Shown here in pieces: positions 17,601 through 27,405 of a stretch of DNA of 46,987 bases. How positions within the stretch are numbered: the stretch's first letter is position 1; the number at the start of each line of letters is the position of its first letter. A program made the translations under genes and the position numbers. Source of the stretch: a candidate division WWE3 bacterium CG_4_9_14_0_2_um_filter_35_11 (GTDB lineage: Bacteria; Patescibacteriota; WWE3; 2-01-FULL-39-13); NCBI GenBank assembly GCA_002789015.1, contig PFSJ01000003.1, forward strand, positions 1 through 46,987. The letters are read 5' to 3'. Below the pieces are notes generated by a model, which was given only the letters and a program-made list of their open reading frames with translations, ran no database searches and had not been told where the DNA came from.

Positions 17601-20117
17601 TTAAATAGCGATGCTTACAAGTCTTCCTTTAATGTAAATTGACTTTTTAATTTCTTTGCCTGAAATAAGATTTTCAACTAATCCTTTAGCTAAATTGATT
17701 ATTTCATCCTCTTTTATATCAGCTGGAACCTCTTTTACAATGCCTCTTACTTTGCCATTTACTTGAACTGCAACATCTATTAAATCTTCTTTTATTAAAT
17801 TTTCATCATGCTCTGGCCAAGATTGTATATGAATCGATGTGAAATCATCAGAAACATTTGATGAACTTTGATTAAACTTTTCATTACCCAAAAATATAGT
17901 TTGATAAATTTCCTCGGAAATAAAAGGCCCAAAAGGAGCAACCAATTTTAAAAACATCAAGGAATCTTCTTTAGAAAGTTTTTCTTCTTGTTTTACTAAA
18001 ATATTTATAAATTCCATCATTTTAGCTAGTGATGTATTGAACTTGAATTCATTCAGGTCTTCTGTTACACCTTTTATTGTTTTATGAAGTGCTTTTTTCG
18101 CATTCTCACTTGAATTATTTGCCTGCGATTTTTCGGCATTCACAAAGAAATCAACAACTCTTTGCAAAAACCTCTCAATGCCAGAAGTCCCCCTGTCCGA
18201 AAAATCGCCACCCTTATCAAATGGCCCGATAAACATCAAATACATTCGGAAGGCATCTGCTCCCATAGAATCAATATATTCATCAGGATTTACAATATTC
18301 CCAAGTGATTTACTCATCTTTTTTCCATCTTTTGTTATATGACCATGAGCAAAAAATTTAACGAATGGCTCATCAAAATCAATAAATCCCATTTCTTTAA
18401 ACGCCATTGTCAAAAACCTTGTATACATTAAATGCAAAACAGAATGCTCTGGACCACCAATATATAAATTAACAGGCAACCATTTTTTAAAAGCTTCAGA
18501 GTTTGGAGTCGCGTCATCAGCACCTGTAATTCCCGTTCCAGGAAAGGGAACGTCTTTTCTATTTACGAATGGATATCTAAAAAAATACCACGCACTATCC
18601 AAAAAGTTATCAATAGTGTCGGTCTCTCTTTCGGCCTTACCACCACAATTCGGACAAACTGTATTCACAAATTCTGAAATATTTGCCAAAGGCCCACGTC
18701 CATCACCTTTTGGCTTCCAATCTTCTACATATGGAAGTTCAACTGGCAACAGATCTTCTGGCACTGGCAACCATCCACACTTCTCACAGTGAATCATCGG
18801 AATCGGAGCACTCCAATATCTTTGCCTAGAAATCAACCAATCTCGGAGTTTGTATTTAACAACAAAATCGGCGCTACCAAGATCTTTCAACCATTTAGTA
18901 ATGTTTGACTTTGCTTCTTCTGATTTTTGTCCATCAAACTGGCCGGAGTTTATAAGAACTCCATATCCGGAAAAACATTTTTCTTGGTTTTTAATTAAAT
19001 CTATTTCTGAAACATCTTTTGTATCTGGAATTATTCCTATTTTTAGAGGAATTTCATATTTCTTTGCAAATACGAAATCTCTCTCATCGTGAGCATCTCC
19101 AAAAACTGCACCAGTTCCATATGAACCCAAAACAAAATCAGCAATCCATACAGGGATCTTTTCAGCATTTGCAGGATTAATTGCATAACTGCCAGTAAAA
19201 ACTCCGGTTTTGTCCTTTTCGTCTGAGGTCCTTTCCATAGCAGGTCTCTTTTTTGAGACTTCCACATATTTCTCAACAGCTGTTTTATTCTCAACTGATG
19301 TTAATTCTTTAACCAAAGGATGTTCTGGAGCCAATACTAAAAACGCAGCACTAAAAATTGTATCTGGTCGCGTTGTAAAAACTTTAACTTCCTTATCACT
19401 TCCATCAATCTTGAATGTAATTTCAGCACCTTCACTTTTTCCTATCCAATTCCTTTGTGCCTCTATAACTTTTTTACTCCAATCTATATGGTCTAAATTT
19501 TCTAACAATTTATCTGCGAATTTTGTGATTTTGAAAAACCATTGCTCTAAATCTTTTTGCTCTACCGTTGAATGACATCTTTCACAAAGACCTGCTATTA
19601 CCTGTTCATCAGCCAATACAGTTTTGCATCCAGGACACCAATTTACGTTTGCTTTTTTTCTTTCTGCTAAACCATGTTTAAAAAGTTGAACGAAAATCCA
19701 TTGAGTCCATTTGTAGTACCCTGGCCAATACGTGCGGACTTCCTTACTCCAATCATACCCATTTCCTATTGCTTCGAACTGTTCGTCTCTAAATCGATTA
19801 CAGAGGTCCTCCATGAGTGTCCAAGGATGCTCCCCAACTTTGATCGCATAGTTTTCTCCGTGAATTCCAAAAGCATCAAAACCCATTGGTTGCAAAACAT
19901 CTTTTCCATGCATTCTTTGAAAACGGCCCACAACATCTGATCCAGTTGATGCGTATGCATGACCAACGTGCATTCTGGCTCCAGATGGATATGGAAACAT
20001 CCACAAGTTATAAAAAGGATTCTTGGCATTTTGAACATCCACCTCATAAGTCTTTTTTTCTTTCCAAACTTTTCTCCATTTATTTTCTATAGATTTGCTA
20101 TCAAAGTTTTTCGGCAT
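17601..20117 (-). CDS. leuS: Leucyl-tRNA synthetase
   Basis: NLWMFPYPSGARMHVGHAYAS...ITKDGKKMSKSLGNIVNPDEYI. Start set to MPKNFDSKS at 20117, 6 nt after a TACAAT box. Confidence 0.94.
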   Translation of the reverse strand: MPKNFDSKSIENKWRKVWKEKKTYEVDVQNAKNPFYNLWMFPYPSGARMHVGHAYASTGSDVVGRFQRMHGKDVLQPMGFDAFGIHGENYAIKVGEHPWTLMEDLCNRFRDEQFEAIGNGYDWSKEVRTYWPGYYKWTQWIFVQLFKHGLAERKKANVNWCPGCKTVLADEQVIAGLCERCHSTVEQKDLEQWFFKITKFADKLLENLDHIDWSKKVIEAQRNWIGKSEGAEITFKIDGSDKEVKVFTTRPDTIFSAAFLVLAPEHPLVKELTSVENKTAVEKYVEVSKKRPAMERTSDEKDKTGVFTGSYAINPANAEKIPVWIADFVLGSYGTGAVFGDAHDERDFVFAKKYEIPLKIGIIPDTKDVSEIDLIKNQEKCFSGYGVLINSGQFDGQKSEEAKSNITKWLKDLGSADFVVKYKLRDWLISRQRYWSAPIPMIHCEKCGWLPVPEDLLPVELPYVEDWKPKGDGRGPLANISEFVNTVCPNCGGKAERETDTIDNFLDSAWYFFRYPFVNRKDVPFPGTGITGADDATPNSEAFKKWLPVNLYIGGPEHSVLHLMYTRFLTMAFKEMGFIDFDEPFVKFFAHGHITKDGKKMSKSLGNIVNPDEYIDSMGADAFRMYLMFIGPFDKGGDFSDRGTSGIERFLQRVVDFFVNAEKSQANNSSENAKKALHKTIKGVTEDLNEFKFNTSLAKMMEFINILVKQEEKLSKEDSLMFLKLVAPFGPFISEEIYQTIFLGNEKFNQSSSNVSDDFTSIHIQSWPEHDENLIKEDLIDVAVQVNGKVRGIVKEVPADIKEDEIINLAKGLVENLISGKEIKKSIYIKGRLVSIAI

Positions 20118-20210
20118 GGACGTATTGTATAACATAAAATCGGATATTAGAATTACAATATCCGGTTTTTCACCTAACAACCTCGGAGGTTCTTTTGCTA
20201 TACTTACCGC

Positions 20211-21323
20211 ATGATAGATACCGCAGAGATAACAATAAAATCTGGAGACGGAGGCGATGGCATCGTTTCATTCAGACGAGAAAAATACATTCCAAAAGGT
20301 GGACCTTGGGGTGGCGATGGTGGAAAAGGCGGAGATTTAATTTTCATCGTCGACAACCACATAAACACACTTTCATCATTTAGAAGAAAAAGGCTTTATA
20401 AAGCACAAAACGGCCAAGATGGAATGAAAAATCTAATGTCTGGGAAAAAGGGTGAAACATTATACGTTCAAGTTCCAAAAGGAACAATTATTAGAAACAA
20501 AGCAGGAGAAATATTAAAAGATCTAACAGTTGAGGGTGAAGAATTTACAATCTCCAGAGGCGGACGCGGAGGACTTGGAAACTGGCATTTTAAATCATCC
20601 ATTAATCAAACACCTCGAGAATCAACTCCAGGAATAAAAACACCGGAAATAAAAATAACACTGGAACTTAAATTAATAGCTGATGCTGGATTTATAGGAA
20701 TGCCAAACAGCGGTAAATCAACATTATTGAATATACTTACCAACTCAAACGTCAAAACTGCTACTTATGAGTTCACGACACTTGAGCCAAACCTTGGAGT
20801 TCTTGAAAGCCAAGATATAGTTTTAGCAGATATCCCTGGACTTATTGAAGGTGCTTCAAACGGAAAAGGCTTAGGACACGAATTTCTAAGACACGTTGAA
20901 AGAACCAAAGTTTTAATACACATACTTGATGGATCAATAATCTTAAACCAACCTATAAAAACAATTTATGAAAACTATAAAGCAATAAGGAATGAGCTTG
21001 GCGACTGGAATAAAGACCTTTTGGAGAAAGATGAAATCATAGTGATCAATAAAACCGACCTTTCTATCGTTCTTGAAAAAGAAAAAGAAATAACAAAAAT
21101 CTTCGCATCAAATGGAATCAACAATGTTCTATTTATATCTGCAATAACAGGTTATCAAGTAGATAAATTAATATATTCGATATCAAACGAAGTTAAAAAC
21201 TATAAAGCAAAAATAAACGAAAATGATGAAAATAAAGAAAAAGTCCTTAATATCAGGGATCTAAAAAATAGGCGGATTGTTTTTCTTGAAAAACAATCCG
21301 CCGAAATCGGACCTCAATTTTAA
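20211..21323 (+). CDS. obgE: Obg family GTPase
   Basis: MIDTAEITIKSGDGGDGIVSFRREKYIPKGGPWGGDGGKGGD...GFIGMPNSGKSTLLN...DIPGLIEGAS. Confidence 0.95.
   Translation: MIDTAEITIKSGDGGDGIVSFRREKYIPKGGPWGGDGGKGGDLIFIVDNHINTLSSFRRKRLYKAQNGQDGMKNLMSGKKGETLYVQVPKGTIIRNKAGEILKDLTVEGEEFTISRGGRGGLGNWHFKSSINQTPRESTPGIKTPEIKITLELKLIADAGFIGMPNSGKSTLLNILTNSNVKTATYEFTTLEPNLGVLESQDIVLADIPGLIEGASNGKGLGHEFLRHVERTKVLIHILDGSIILNQPIKTIYENYKAIRNELGDWNKDLLEKDEIIVINKTDLSIVLEKEKEITKIFASNGINNVLFISAITGYQVDKLIYSISNEVKNYKAKINENDENKEKVLNIRDLKNRRIVFLEKQSAEIGPQF
21271..21302 (-). terminator. Intrinsic terminator of the minus-strand Wzy/TPR gene, embedded in obgE coding sequence
   Basis: GGCGGATTGTTTTT-CTTG-AAAAACAATCCGCC, perfect 14-bp arms; minus strand continues TATTTTTTAG; 18 nt after the minus-strand stop. 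Confidence 0.7.
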
Positions 21324-23623
21324 TTACCTTCTGAAGGATTTGCTAAAGGCGCCTCTGTCCCGCTTGACCCATCAGCATTTGGTTGTACAACTTCTGCTGG
21401 AATATCGACATTAGACTCTATTTGAGTTGACGTCTGATCATTTGGATTAGAAAGCGGTTGCTCAACATTCACCGGCTGCTCATTTTGTATCTGAGGTACT
21501 CCACCAGTAACGCCTGATTCAACGTTTGCAGCTGCTTGTGATTTAGCTATTGCATCATCTGCTAATTTTTTCATTGCATCAATTTGCTCTCCTAGTGTCT
21601 TTGCATCTGCGCTATCAACCGGAATCAATCTTTGAACAATCTCAAGTTGTGTCAACGCACTTACTGGATCACCTGCATCATTTAGCGCAAAAGCTAGGTT
21701 ATAGTGAGCGTTTGCGAAATCATTTTTGAGCTGTACAGCCCTTGCAAAAGCTTGGACAGCGTTTGTATATGATTTTTGTCTGTAATAAACATTTCCAAGA
21801 CTTAACCACAAACTTGGATTCGTAGATTCAAGATTAATCGCATTAGTGTATGCACTTGCAGCAAATTGATCTGCATTATCCGCAACTCCAGATAGTGCAT
21901 CATAAACCTGACCCCTCACTTCCCAGTTGGCAACATCCAATGGATTAATGACTTCAGTCAATATTCTTGCATATTCAACAGATTGAGAAACTAAGCTTTG
22001 AACTTGTGTTGTATCTGTTGAAGTTGGCTTCTCATTTTGAGAAATTATACGAGCAATATACAAACTAGTATCTATAAATGATCTTACATAGACACTCTCA
22101 GATGGATCTGCTTGGATTGCTGAATTCTGAAGGTCATATCTTACTGAAACATCAGTTGCTAACAAACTCTTCATGAAATTCAACTGACCTAAGTAAACCT
22201 TGTAAGTCTGATAACCGAGTGTTCCTGACATAGCCAATGCTATTAAAACAAAAACACCAATTGAATTTACTGAATGTGTAGTAATAAAAGTTGAATCTTT
22301 ATTACTCATTACAATGCCAACTAGGATAAATAAAAATGCATATAATGAGGCGCTACTTCCGAAAAACATCAATGAAATAAAAGTCATTAAGATGATAAAA
22401 GAAATAAAGTATCTATCTTTTCCTTCTCTTACGATTCCAAAGCTATCTCTTATAACAAGTACCCAAAATAAAACATAAAGTGTAAGGCCTACTAAACCAG
22501 CTGTAGCCAGCCACAGGAATATGTCGTTATATGGGAAAGAAAACCTAGCTTCCCAGTATGCACCGACATTTAATGAAGCTGGTCTATATCTTGTGAAATC
22601 GGTTACAAATGTCCCAATTCCTGTTCCTGTAAACGGGAAATCACGCACAGACTGAATCGAAACTAACCATGATTCTGTCAATGGCAATCTCAAGGAATTT
22701 TGAAAAGGCTGAATGTTAAAAACATCTCTTGTAACGCTAAAATAGTTAATAAAAGTTACAAAAATAACCATTACGGCAATAGGCATAAAAATATTTCGTG
22801 TTTTAGCAAAATCAACTTTGGAGGAAATAAATAGGTAGAATACAGCGACAACAACAAAAGCTAACGATAAAACATTACCAATAATTAATAAATGTATTGT
22901 ACAAATTGATATAAAAAAACCGAAGAGTAAGGAAGATTTAATATCTTTCAACGGAAGATTCCCGAGTTTGTAAAATGACCCAAGAATAACTATAGATTCT
23001 AGCCCAACGAGTAGATTGTTGTTTCCAACAAGTGAAAACGAATTTCCGGTTGCACCAAGCCCTGGGATAAATTTCAAATAGAAGGCAACTAAAGAAATTA
23101 AAACCGATAAACTAACACCGCTAAAAAAGGCATTTACAATTTTCGACACACTAAGCTTTATATTTGATGCTACAAACCCAATAAAAACCAATGAAAGTAA
23201 AAATATAAATGAAGATTCATAATTTCCATAATACCCAAACAAGGAAATCCCTCTATTCGTAGAATAATACGTCGAAATCAAAGCACCCAACAAGATCAAA
23301 AAGAAAGGCAAATATGTAGATATGGATCTAATTTGAAGTTTCTTTTTTCGTAAAGCATCAACAAAAAAAAGTATTAATGATAAAGCAGAAACAAGCATTA
23401 CTAAGTATGTTTTATTTAAGCTGAAAGCGTCGGAAGTAAATGGCAAAAAGAAAACTGGCAATAAAAAAACCATCACCGATAGAATGTTCCCGATTATCGC
23501 ATGGATATCGATAGCTTTTTCTGACTGCAAAATGGAATTAGTATTTACTGGGTTATTTGTATTATCTAAGTTCATGTTGTCATTTTGCACTAGATAATTC
23601 TCCATGGCAATAAGACAAAGCAT
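21320..23623 (-). CDS. O-antigen ligase/polymerase-like membrane protein with C-terminal TPR repeats
   Basis: Multiple TM helices; TGIGTFVTDFTRYRPASLN...NDIFLWLATAGLVGLTLYV; SLWLSLGNVYYRQKSYTNAVQAFARAVQL...NAHYNLAFALNDAG. Confidence 0.82.
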   Translation of the reverse strand: MLCLIAMENYLVQNDNMNLDNTNNPVNTNSILQSEKAIDIHAIIGNILSVMVFLLPVFFLPFTSDAFSLNKTYLVMLVSALSLILFFVDALRKKKLQIRSISTYLPFFLILLGALISTYYSTNRGISLFGYYGNYESSFIFLLSLVFIGFVASNIKLSVSKIVNAFFSGVSLSVLISLVAFYLKFIPGLGATGNSFSLVGNNNLLVGLESIVILGSFYKLGNLPLKDIKSSLLFGFFISICTIHLLIIGNVLSLAFVVVAVFYLFISSKVDFAKTRNIFMPIAVMVIFVTFINYFSVTRDVFNIQPFQNSLRLPLTESWLVSIQSVRDFPFTGTGIGTFVTDFTRYRPASLNVGAYWEARFSFPYNDIFLWLATAGLVGLTLYVLFWVLVIRDSFGIVREGKDRYFISFIILMTFISLMFFGSSASLYAFLFILVGIVMSNKDSTFITTHSVNSIGVFVLIALAMSGTLGYQTYKVYLGQLNFMKSLLATDVSVRYDLQNSAIQADPSESVYVRSFIDTSLYIARIISQNEKPTSTDTTQVQSLVSQSVEYARILTEVINPLDVANWEVRGQVYDALSGVADNADQFAASAYTNAINLESTNPSLWLSLGNVYYRQKSYTNAVQAFARAVQLKNDFANAHYNLAFALNDAGDPVSALTQLEIVQRLIPVDSADAKTLGEQIDAMKKLADDAIAKSQAAANVESGVTGGVPQIQNEQPVNVEQPLSNPNDQTSTQIESNVDIPAEVVQPNADGSSGTEAPLANPSEGN

Positions 23624-23645
23624 GCCAAAGGCAACACATAAAAAG

Positions 23646-24782
23646 CTATAAAACCGATAGAGGATTCACGTATTTTCCATCTAACTGAACTGTAAAATGT
23701 ACATGAGGTCCAGTAGATCTTCCAGTTGAACCGACAACTCCGATTTTTTCACCCTTTGAAACATCTTGACCATTTGAAACGGCTATAACACTCATATGCG
23801 CATATGTAGTTACATATCCATTTCCATGATCAATCTGAACAGCATTTCCATATCCACCTTGCCACCAACCAGCTCTTATCACAGTACCCTTATCTGCAGC
23901 TACAATATTCCCGGTATTTGCAGCTATATCAATTGCTGGGTGATATCTATTGAAACCTTGCGTTATAATGCCAGAAAATGGCCATAAAAATGCCCCGGAG
24001 CCTTTGGTTGGACTATCAGCATAAGGAATTACCCCGTATGAGGATGTATCATAAACATCAGCTTGTGTATAATACCTTTGGGTAACTGGAACTTTCGCAT
24101 CCGGAATAGTTACAACTTGTCCGACAACCAATTCATACGGTGCATCGATGTAATTAAAATCAACTATTGTTTGTGCGGCAACATTATATTTATTCGATAG
24201 CGATTTAATCGTGTCTCCCTTTTTGACAATATGCAAAGTTCCCTCTACCGGTGGAATTACAAGAGTTTCACCTACCTTTAGCTTAGTGGCCGCTATATTA
24301 TTTGCGAATTTTATAGATTCCACAGATATACCATAAGCTTTCCCAATAGCTTCGAGTGTCTCGCCGTCTTTAACCACATGATCAATTGGCTTATCTGAAA
24401 GCCCTTTGTCTCCTGATTGAGTTGATGCCGAAGCTTGCGCAAGTAGTATAGAACCAGTTGAAGTTAAAAATTGGAAATCCGAAGAATCTGATCTTTCAAT
24501 CAAGCTACTCTGAAAAATCCCACCTGCAAATAGAACAAACCATCCAAGGATCAAAACAAGAACCCACCGCATACGTTTTTCGAGCTTTCCACCCGACCAA
24601 ATGAAGCTAGCAGCTGTTTGAAATTTCACCTTTACAAAAAGCTCAAAATTTTTGAGCATGAAAAGATACAGAATTTTAAATCCCCGATCAAGCCTGTGAG
24701 AGAGATATTCTAAAATAGAAACTCCAAAAGAACCCAGAGAATCAACAAATTCAAAAACTCTTGAGATAAAAGGAATTCTCAT
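23646..24782 (-). CDS. LysM (two repeats) and peptidase M23 family protein
   Basis: HVVKDGETLEAIGKAYGISVESIKFANNI; LHIVKKGDTIKSLSNKYNVAAQTIVDFN; YHPAIDIAANTGNIVAADKGTVIRAGWWQGGYGNAVQIDHGNGYVTTYAHM...GPHVHF. Confidence 0.92.
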   Translation of the reverse strand: MRIPFISRVFEFVDSLGSFGVSILEYLSHRLDRGFKILYLFMLKNFELFVKVKFQTAASFIWSGGKLEKRMRWVLVLILGWFVLFAGGIFQSSLIERSDSSDFQFLTSTGSILLAQASASTQSGDKGLSDKPIDHVVKDGETLEAIGKAYGISVESIKFANNIAATKLKVGETLVIPPVEGTLHIVKKGDTIKSLSNKYNVAAQTIVDFNYIDAPYELVVGQVVTIPDAKVPVTQRYYTQADVYDTSSYGVIPYADSPTKGSGAFLWPFSGIITQGFNRYHPAIDIAANTGNIVAADKGTVIRAGWWQGGYGNAVQIDHGNGYVTTYAHMSVIAVSNGQDVSKGEKIGVVGSTGRSTGPHVHFTVQLDGKYVNPLSVL

Positions 24783-24797
24783 AATGAGAGTAGTTTA

Positions 24798-26036
24798 TCA
24801 AACCTTACCGTTAGAAAGAGAATCTAAAAATTCCTCGTTTGTTTTTGTTTTTCTCATTCTCTCGATAACAACCTGAGTAGCTTCTTTGTCATCAAGCAAA
24901 TCGATCATTCTTCTTAAAGTTAAAACCCTCTCCGCTTCTTTCTTCGTATACAAAAGCTCTTCATGTCTTGTCATTGACAGTTTAATATCAAAAGCTGGAA
25001 ATATTCTTCTTTCGGCCAAGGTTCTATCAAAGAAAAGCTCCATATTTCCGGTTCCCTTAAACTCCTCAAAAATGACATCATCCATACGGCTTCCGGTATT
25101 AATCAAAGCTGTTGCGATAATTGTTAAAGATCCACCTTCTTCAAAATTTCTAGCTGCACCAAAAAACTTTTTTGGTGGATAAAGTGCTGCTGGGTCAAAA
25201 CCACCAGTTAAAGTTCTTCCACTTGGTGGTTCAACCATGTTATATGCACGAGCAAGTCTTGTTATAGAGTCCATCAAAATTACAACGTCTTGACCTTTTT
25301 CTGACAATCTTTTCGCCCTTTCTAGTGCCGTTTCTGCAACAGCTACTTGCTCTTGGGCTGATTCATCAAAATTGCTTGCCCATACTTCACCTTTTACTGT
25401 TCTTTTCATTTCTGTTACTTCTTCTGGTCTTTCACCAATAAGTACTACCAATAAAGTAATTTCTGGATAATTTTCAGCAACACCTGTTGCAATATGTTGT
25501 AAAACCCAAGTCTTACCAGCTTTAGGAGGAGCAACAAGCATGCCTCTTTGGCCTTTTCCTATCGGTGACAAAAGATCTATAAATCTTGTCGTAAGTTCAC
25601 CGTTTTTACTTTCTAATCTTAATCTTTCATTTGGATGAATAGGTGTTAAATTTTCAAATCTTGGTCTGTTTCTTGCTTGTTCAGAATCTATCCCCTCTAC
25701 TTTATCTACTCTTAATAGTGAAAGATACCTCTCACCTTCTTTTGGTTTTCTAGCAACACCTTCTACACGATCACCTTTTCTAAGACCGAATTTATTTATT
25801 TGGGTTTGGGCGACATACACATCTTTAGGCATATTAGGATCTTTAGGTTCAATATCTTGTCTCAAAACTCCATAATCTTGTTTGATTTCTAAAATGCCAT
25901 CAACTGGATAAGTATCTTCTTCTACTCTTTTGTTCTGTGGTTTTGGAGCTGGAGCAAATGCAGAATCTGGCTTTCCAACCAAGTCATTATAATCAACAAC
26001 TTCTGACGGGATGGTTACATCGTTTTCTTTAGACAT
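24798..26036 (-). CDS. rho: Transcription termination factor Rho
   Basis: DLLSPIGKGQRGMLVAPPKAGKTWVLQHIA...SMDSITRLARAYN-type motif; LTGGFDPAALYPPKKFFGAARNFEEGGSLTIIATALINTGSRMDDVIFEEFKGTGNMEL. Confidence 0.95.
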   Translation of the reverse strand: MSKENDVTIPSEVVDYNDLVGKPDSAFAPAPKPQNKRVEEDTYPVDGILEIKQDYGVLRQDIEPKDPNMPKDVYVAQTQINKFGLRKGDRVEGVARKPKEGERYLSLLRVDKVEGIDSEQARNRPRFENLTPIHPNERLRLESKNGELTTRFIDLLSPIGKGQRGMLVAPPKAGKTWVLQHIATGVAENYPEITLLVVLIGERPEEVTEMKRTVKGEVWASNFDESAQEQVAVAETALERAKRLSEKGQDVVILMDSITRLARAYNMVEPPSGRTLTGGFDPAALYPPKKFFGAARNFEEGGSLTIIATALINTGSRMDDVIFEEFKGTGNMELFFDRTLAERRIFPAFDIKLSMTRHEELLYTKKEAERVLTLRRMIDLLDDKEATQVVIERMRKTKTNEEFLDSLSNGKV

Positions 26037-26342
26037 AATTTCAAATTTTTAAAAAAATATAATAATTATTAGGATTCACAACTGTCTTTCGGGAGATTCA
26101 AACTACAAAATGCTAACACCTAAGTAACCTAATTGCAAGACGTAGATAGTTTTTACAACCGCATCGCCATTGAGTACAAATGCGTCGCTTGATTTTGCCA
26201 CAAATACAATGCGAATCAACTATTTTACTCAATTATGTGTCGGACTTAAAACTGGCGCTTGACACCAAGTTGACTTATGATAGATTTCTTTTATTGAAGT
26301 AATAGTTGCTTCCTTTCCCTGTCCTAGGAAGTAAAAATTATA

Positions 26343-26363
26343 CAGGCCCTCGGTAATACGAGG
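26343..26363. terminator. Intrinsic terminator-like hairpin
   Basis: gccctcg-gtaatac-gagggc, then TTTT on the plus strand; between the PIN-TRAM gene and rho. Confidence 0.4.
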
Positions 26364-26390
26364 GCTTTTCAATTTCTATAGACCAAGAAA

Positions 26391-27371
26391 TTAGATGTTA
26401 AGTTCCGCAAATATCATTCGGCCCGCACTAGTCTGCAAAACTTTTCCAACTTTAACTTCTTTATGAGAACCAACATACTCCGAGGCGTTTTTAACAACTA
26501 ACATGGTTCCATCCTCCAAATATGCAACAGCCTGTCCATCCTCTTTCCCCTTTTGGACAAGTTTTACAATCATAATTTCCCCGGGTAAAAGATTAGTCTT
26601 AATTTCATTTGCAAGCCTATTTATATTAAGGACCTTCACACCACTAACTTGTGCGGCTTTATTCAGATTGTAATCGACTGTCGCAATCTTAGCTTTGTAT
26701 TTTTTGCAATATGAAACAAGAGACTTATCAACATCTTCAGGCTTACTTTTTAAATCAACGACAGTAAAGACGTCCTTTGGCATAGATTTTCTTATTTCTT
26801 TTAGCGCATCAAGTCCTCTTCGACCTTTTTGTCTTTTTAATGCGTCGCTTTTATCTGCCATATGCTGAAGTTCGTCAATCACATTCTGCGACACAATAAT
26901 TGGTGCATCAAGAAATCCTGTTTGTATGACTCCTAATATTCTGCCATCAATAATCGTTGACGTATCTAAAACTATTGCTGGCGGAGAATATTCTTTACTT
27001 TTAACAGGTTCGGGAACAACTAACACCTTATTCTCTCTGGAAATTACGTCTACAAGACGTGCATATTGCACCCTCCAAAATTCGTTTAAAACCGTCCTAA
27101 GAGTCTTAATAACAAAGTTTTCAAAGGCCAAGCCTATTGAATGAACTAAAGCTTTTCCAAAAAAATAAGTTAAAAGAAACAAAATACAAGCAATAAGGAC
27201 TTCCCCAAGAAACGGAATGCTAAACAAAGACTTTTCTTTAAAATAAATAGATTCTGAAAGGTACAATCCGATAAGCCCGACTACAATAGACCAAATAATA
27301 GTCGAAAACATCGACAACTCAGAAAATAGCCATGCGAAAAATTTTAAAATTTGCTTTTTAGTCCTATCCAT
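26391..27371 (-). CDS. PIN and TRAM domain integral membrane protein (YacL-like)
   Basis: N-terminal TM helices; IVLDTSTIIDGRILGVIQTGFLDAPIIVSQNVIDELQ...ATVDYNLNKAAQVSGVKVLNINRLAN; C-terminal TRAM-like. Confidence 0.88.
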   Translation of the reverse strand: MDRTKKQILKFFAWLFSELSMFSTIIWSIVVGLIGLYLSESIYFKEKSLFSIPFLGEVLIACILFLLTYFFGKALVHSIGLAFENFVIKTLRTVLNEFWRVQYARLVDVISRENKVLVVPEPVKSKEYSPPAIVLDTSTIIDGRILGVIQTGFLDAPIIVSQNVIDELQHMADKSDALKRQKGRRGLDALKEIRKSMPKDVFTVVDLKSKPEDVDKSLVSYCKKYKAKIATVDYNLNKAAQVSGVKVLNINRLANEIKTNLLPGEIMIVKLVQKGKEDGQAVAYLEDGTMLVVKNASEYVGSHKEVKVGKVLQTSAGRMIFAELNI

Positions 27372-27405
27372 TGAATATAATTACAGAAAACTGTAATGCG
27401 AAAAA

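Noticed and set aside
19043-20092. Overlapping short ORFs in the leuS region
   Set aside because: All lie in alternative frames of an intact leuS.
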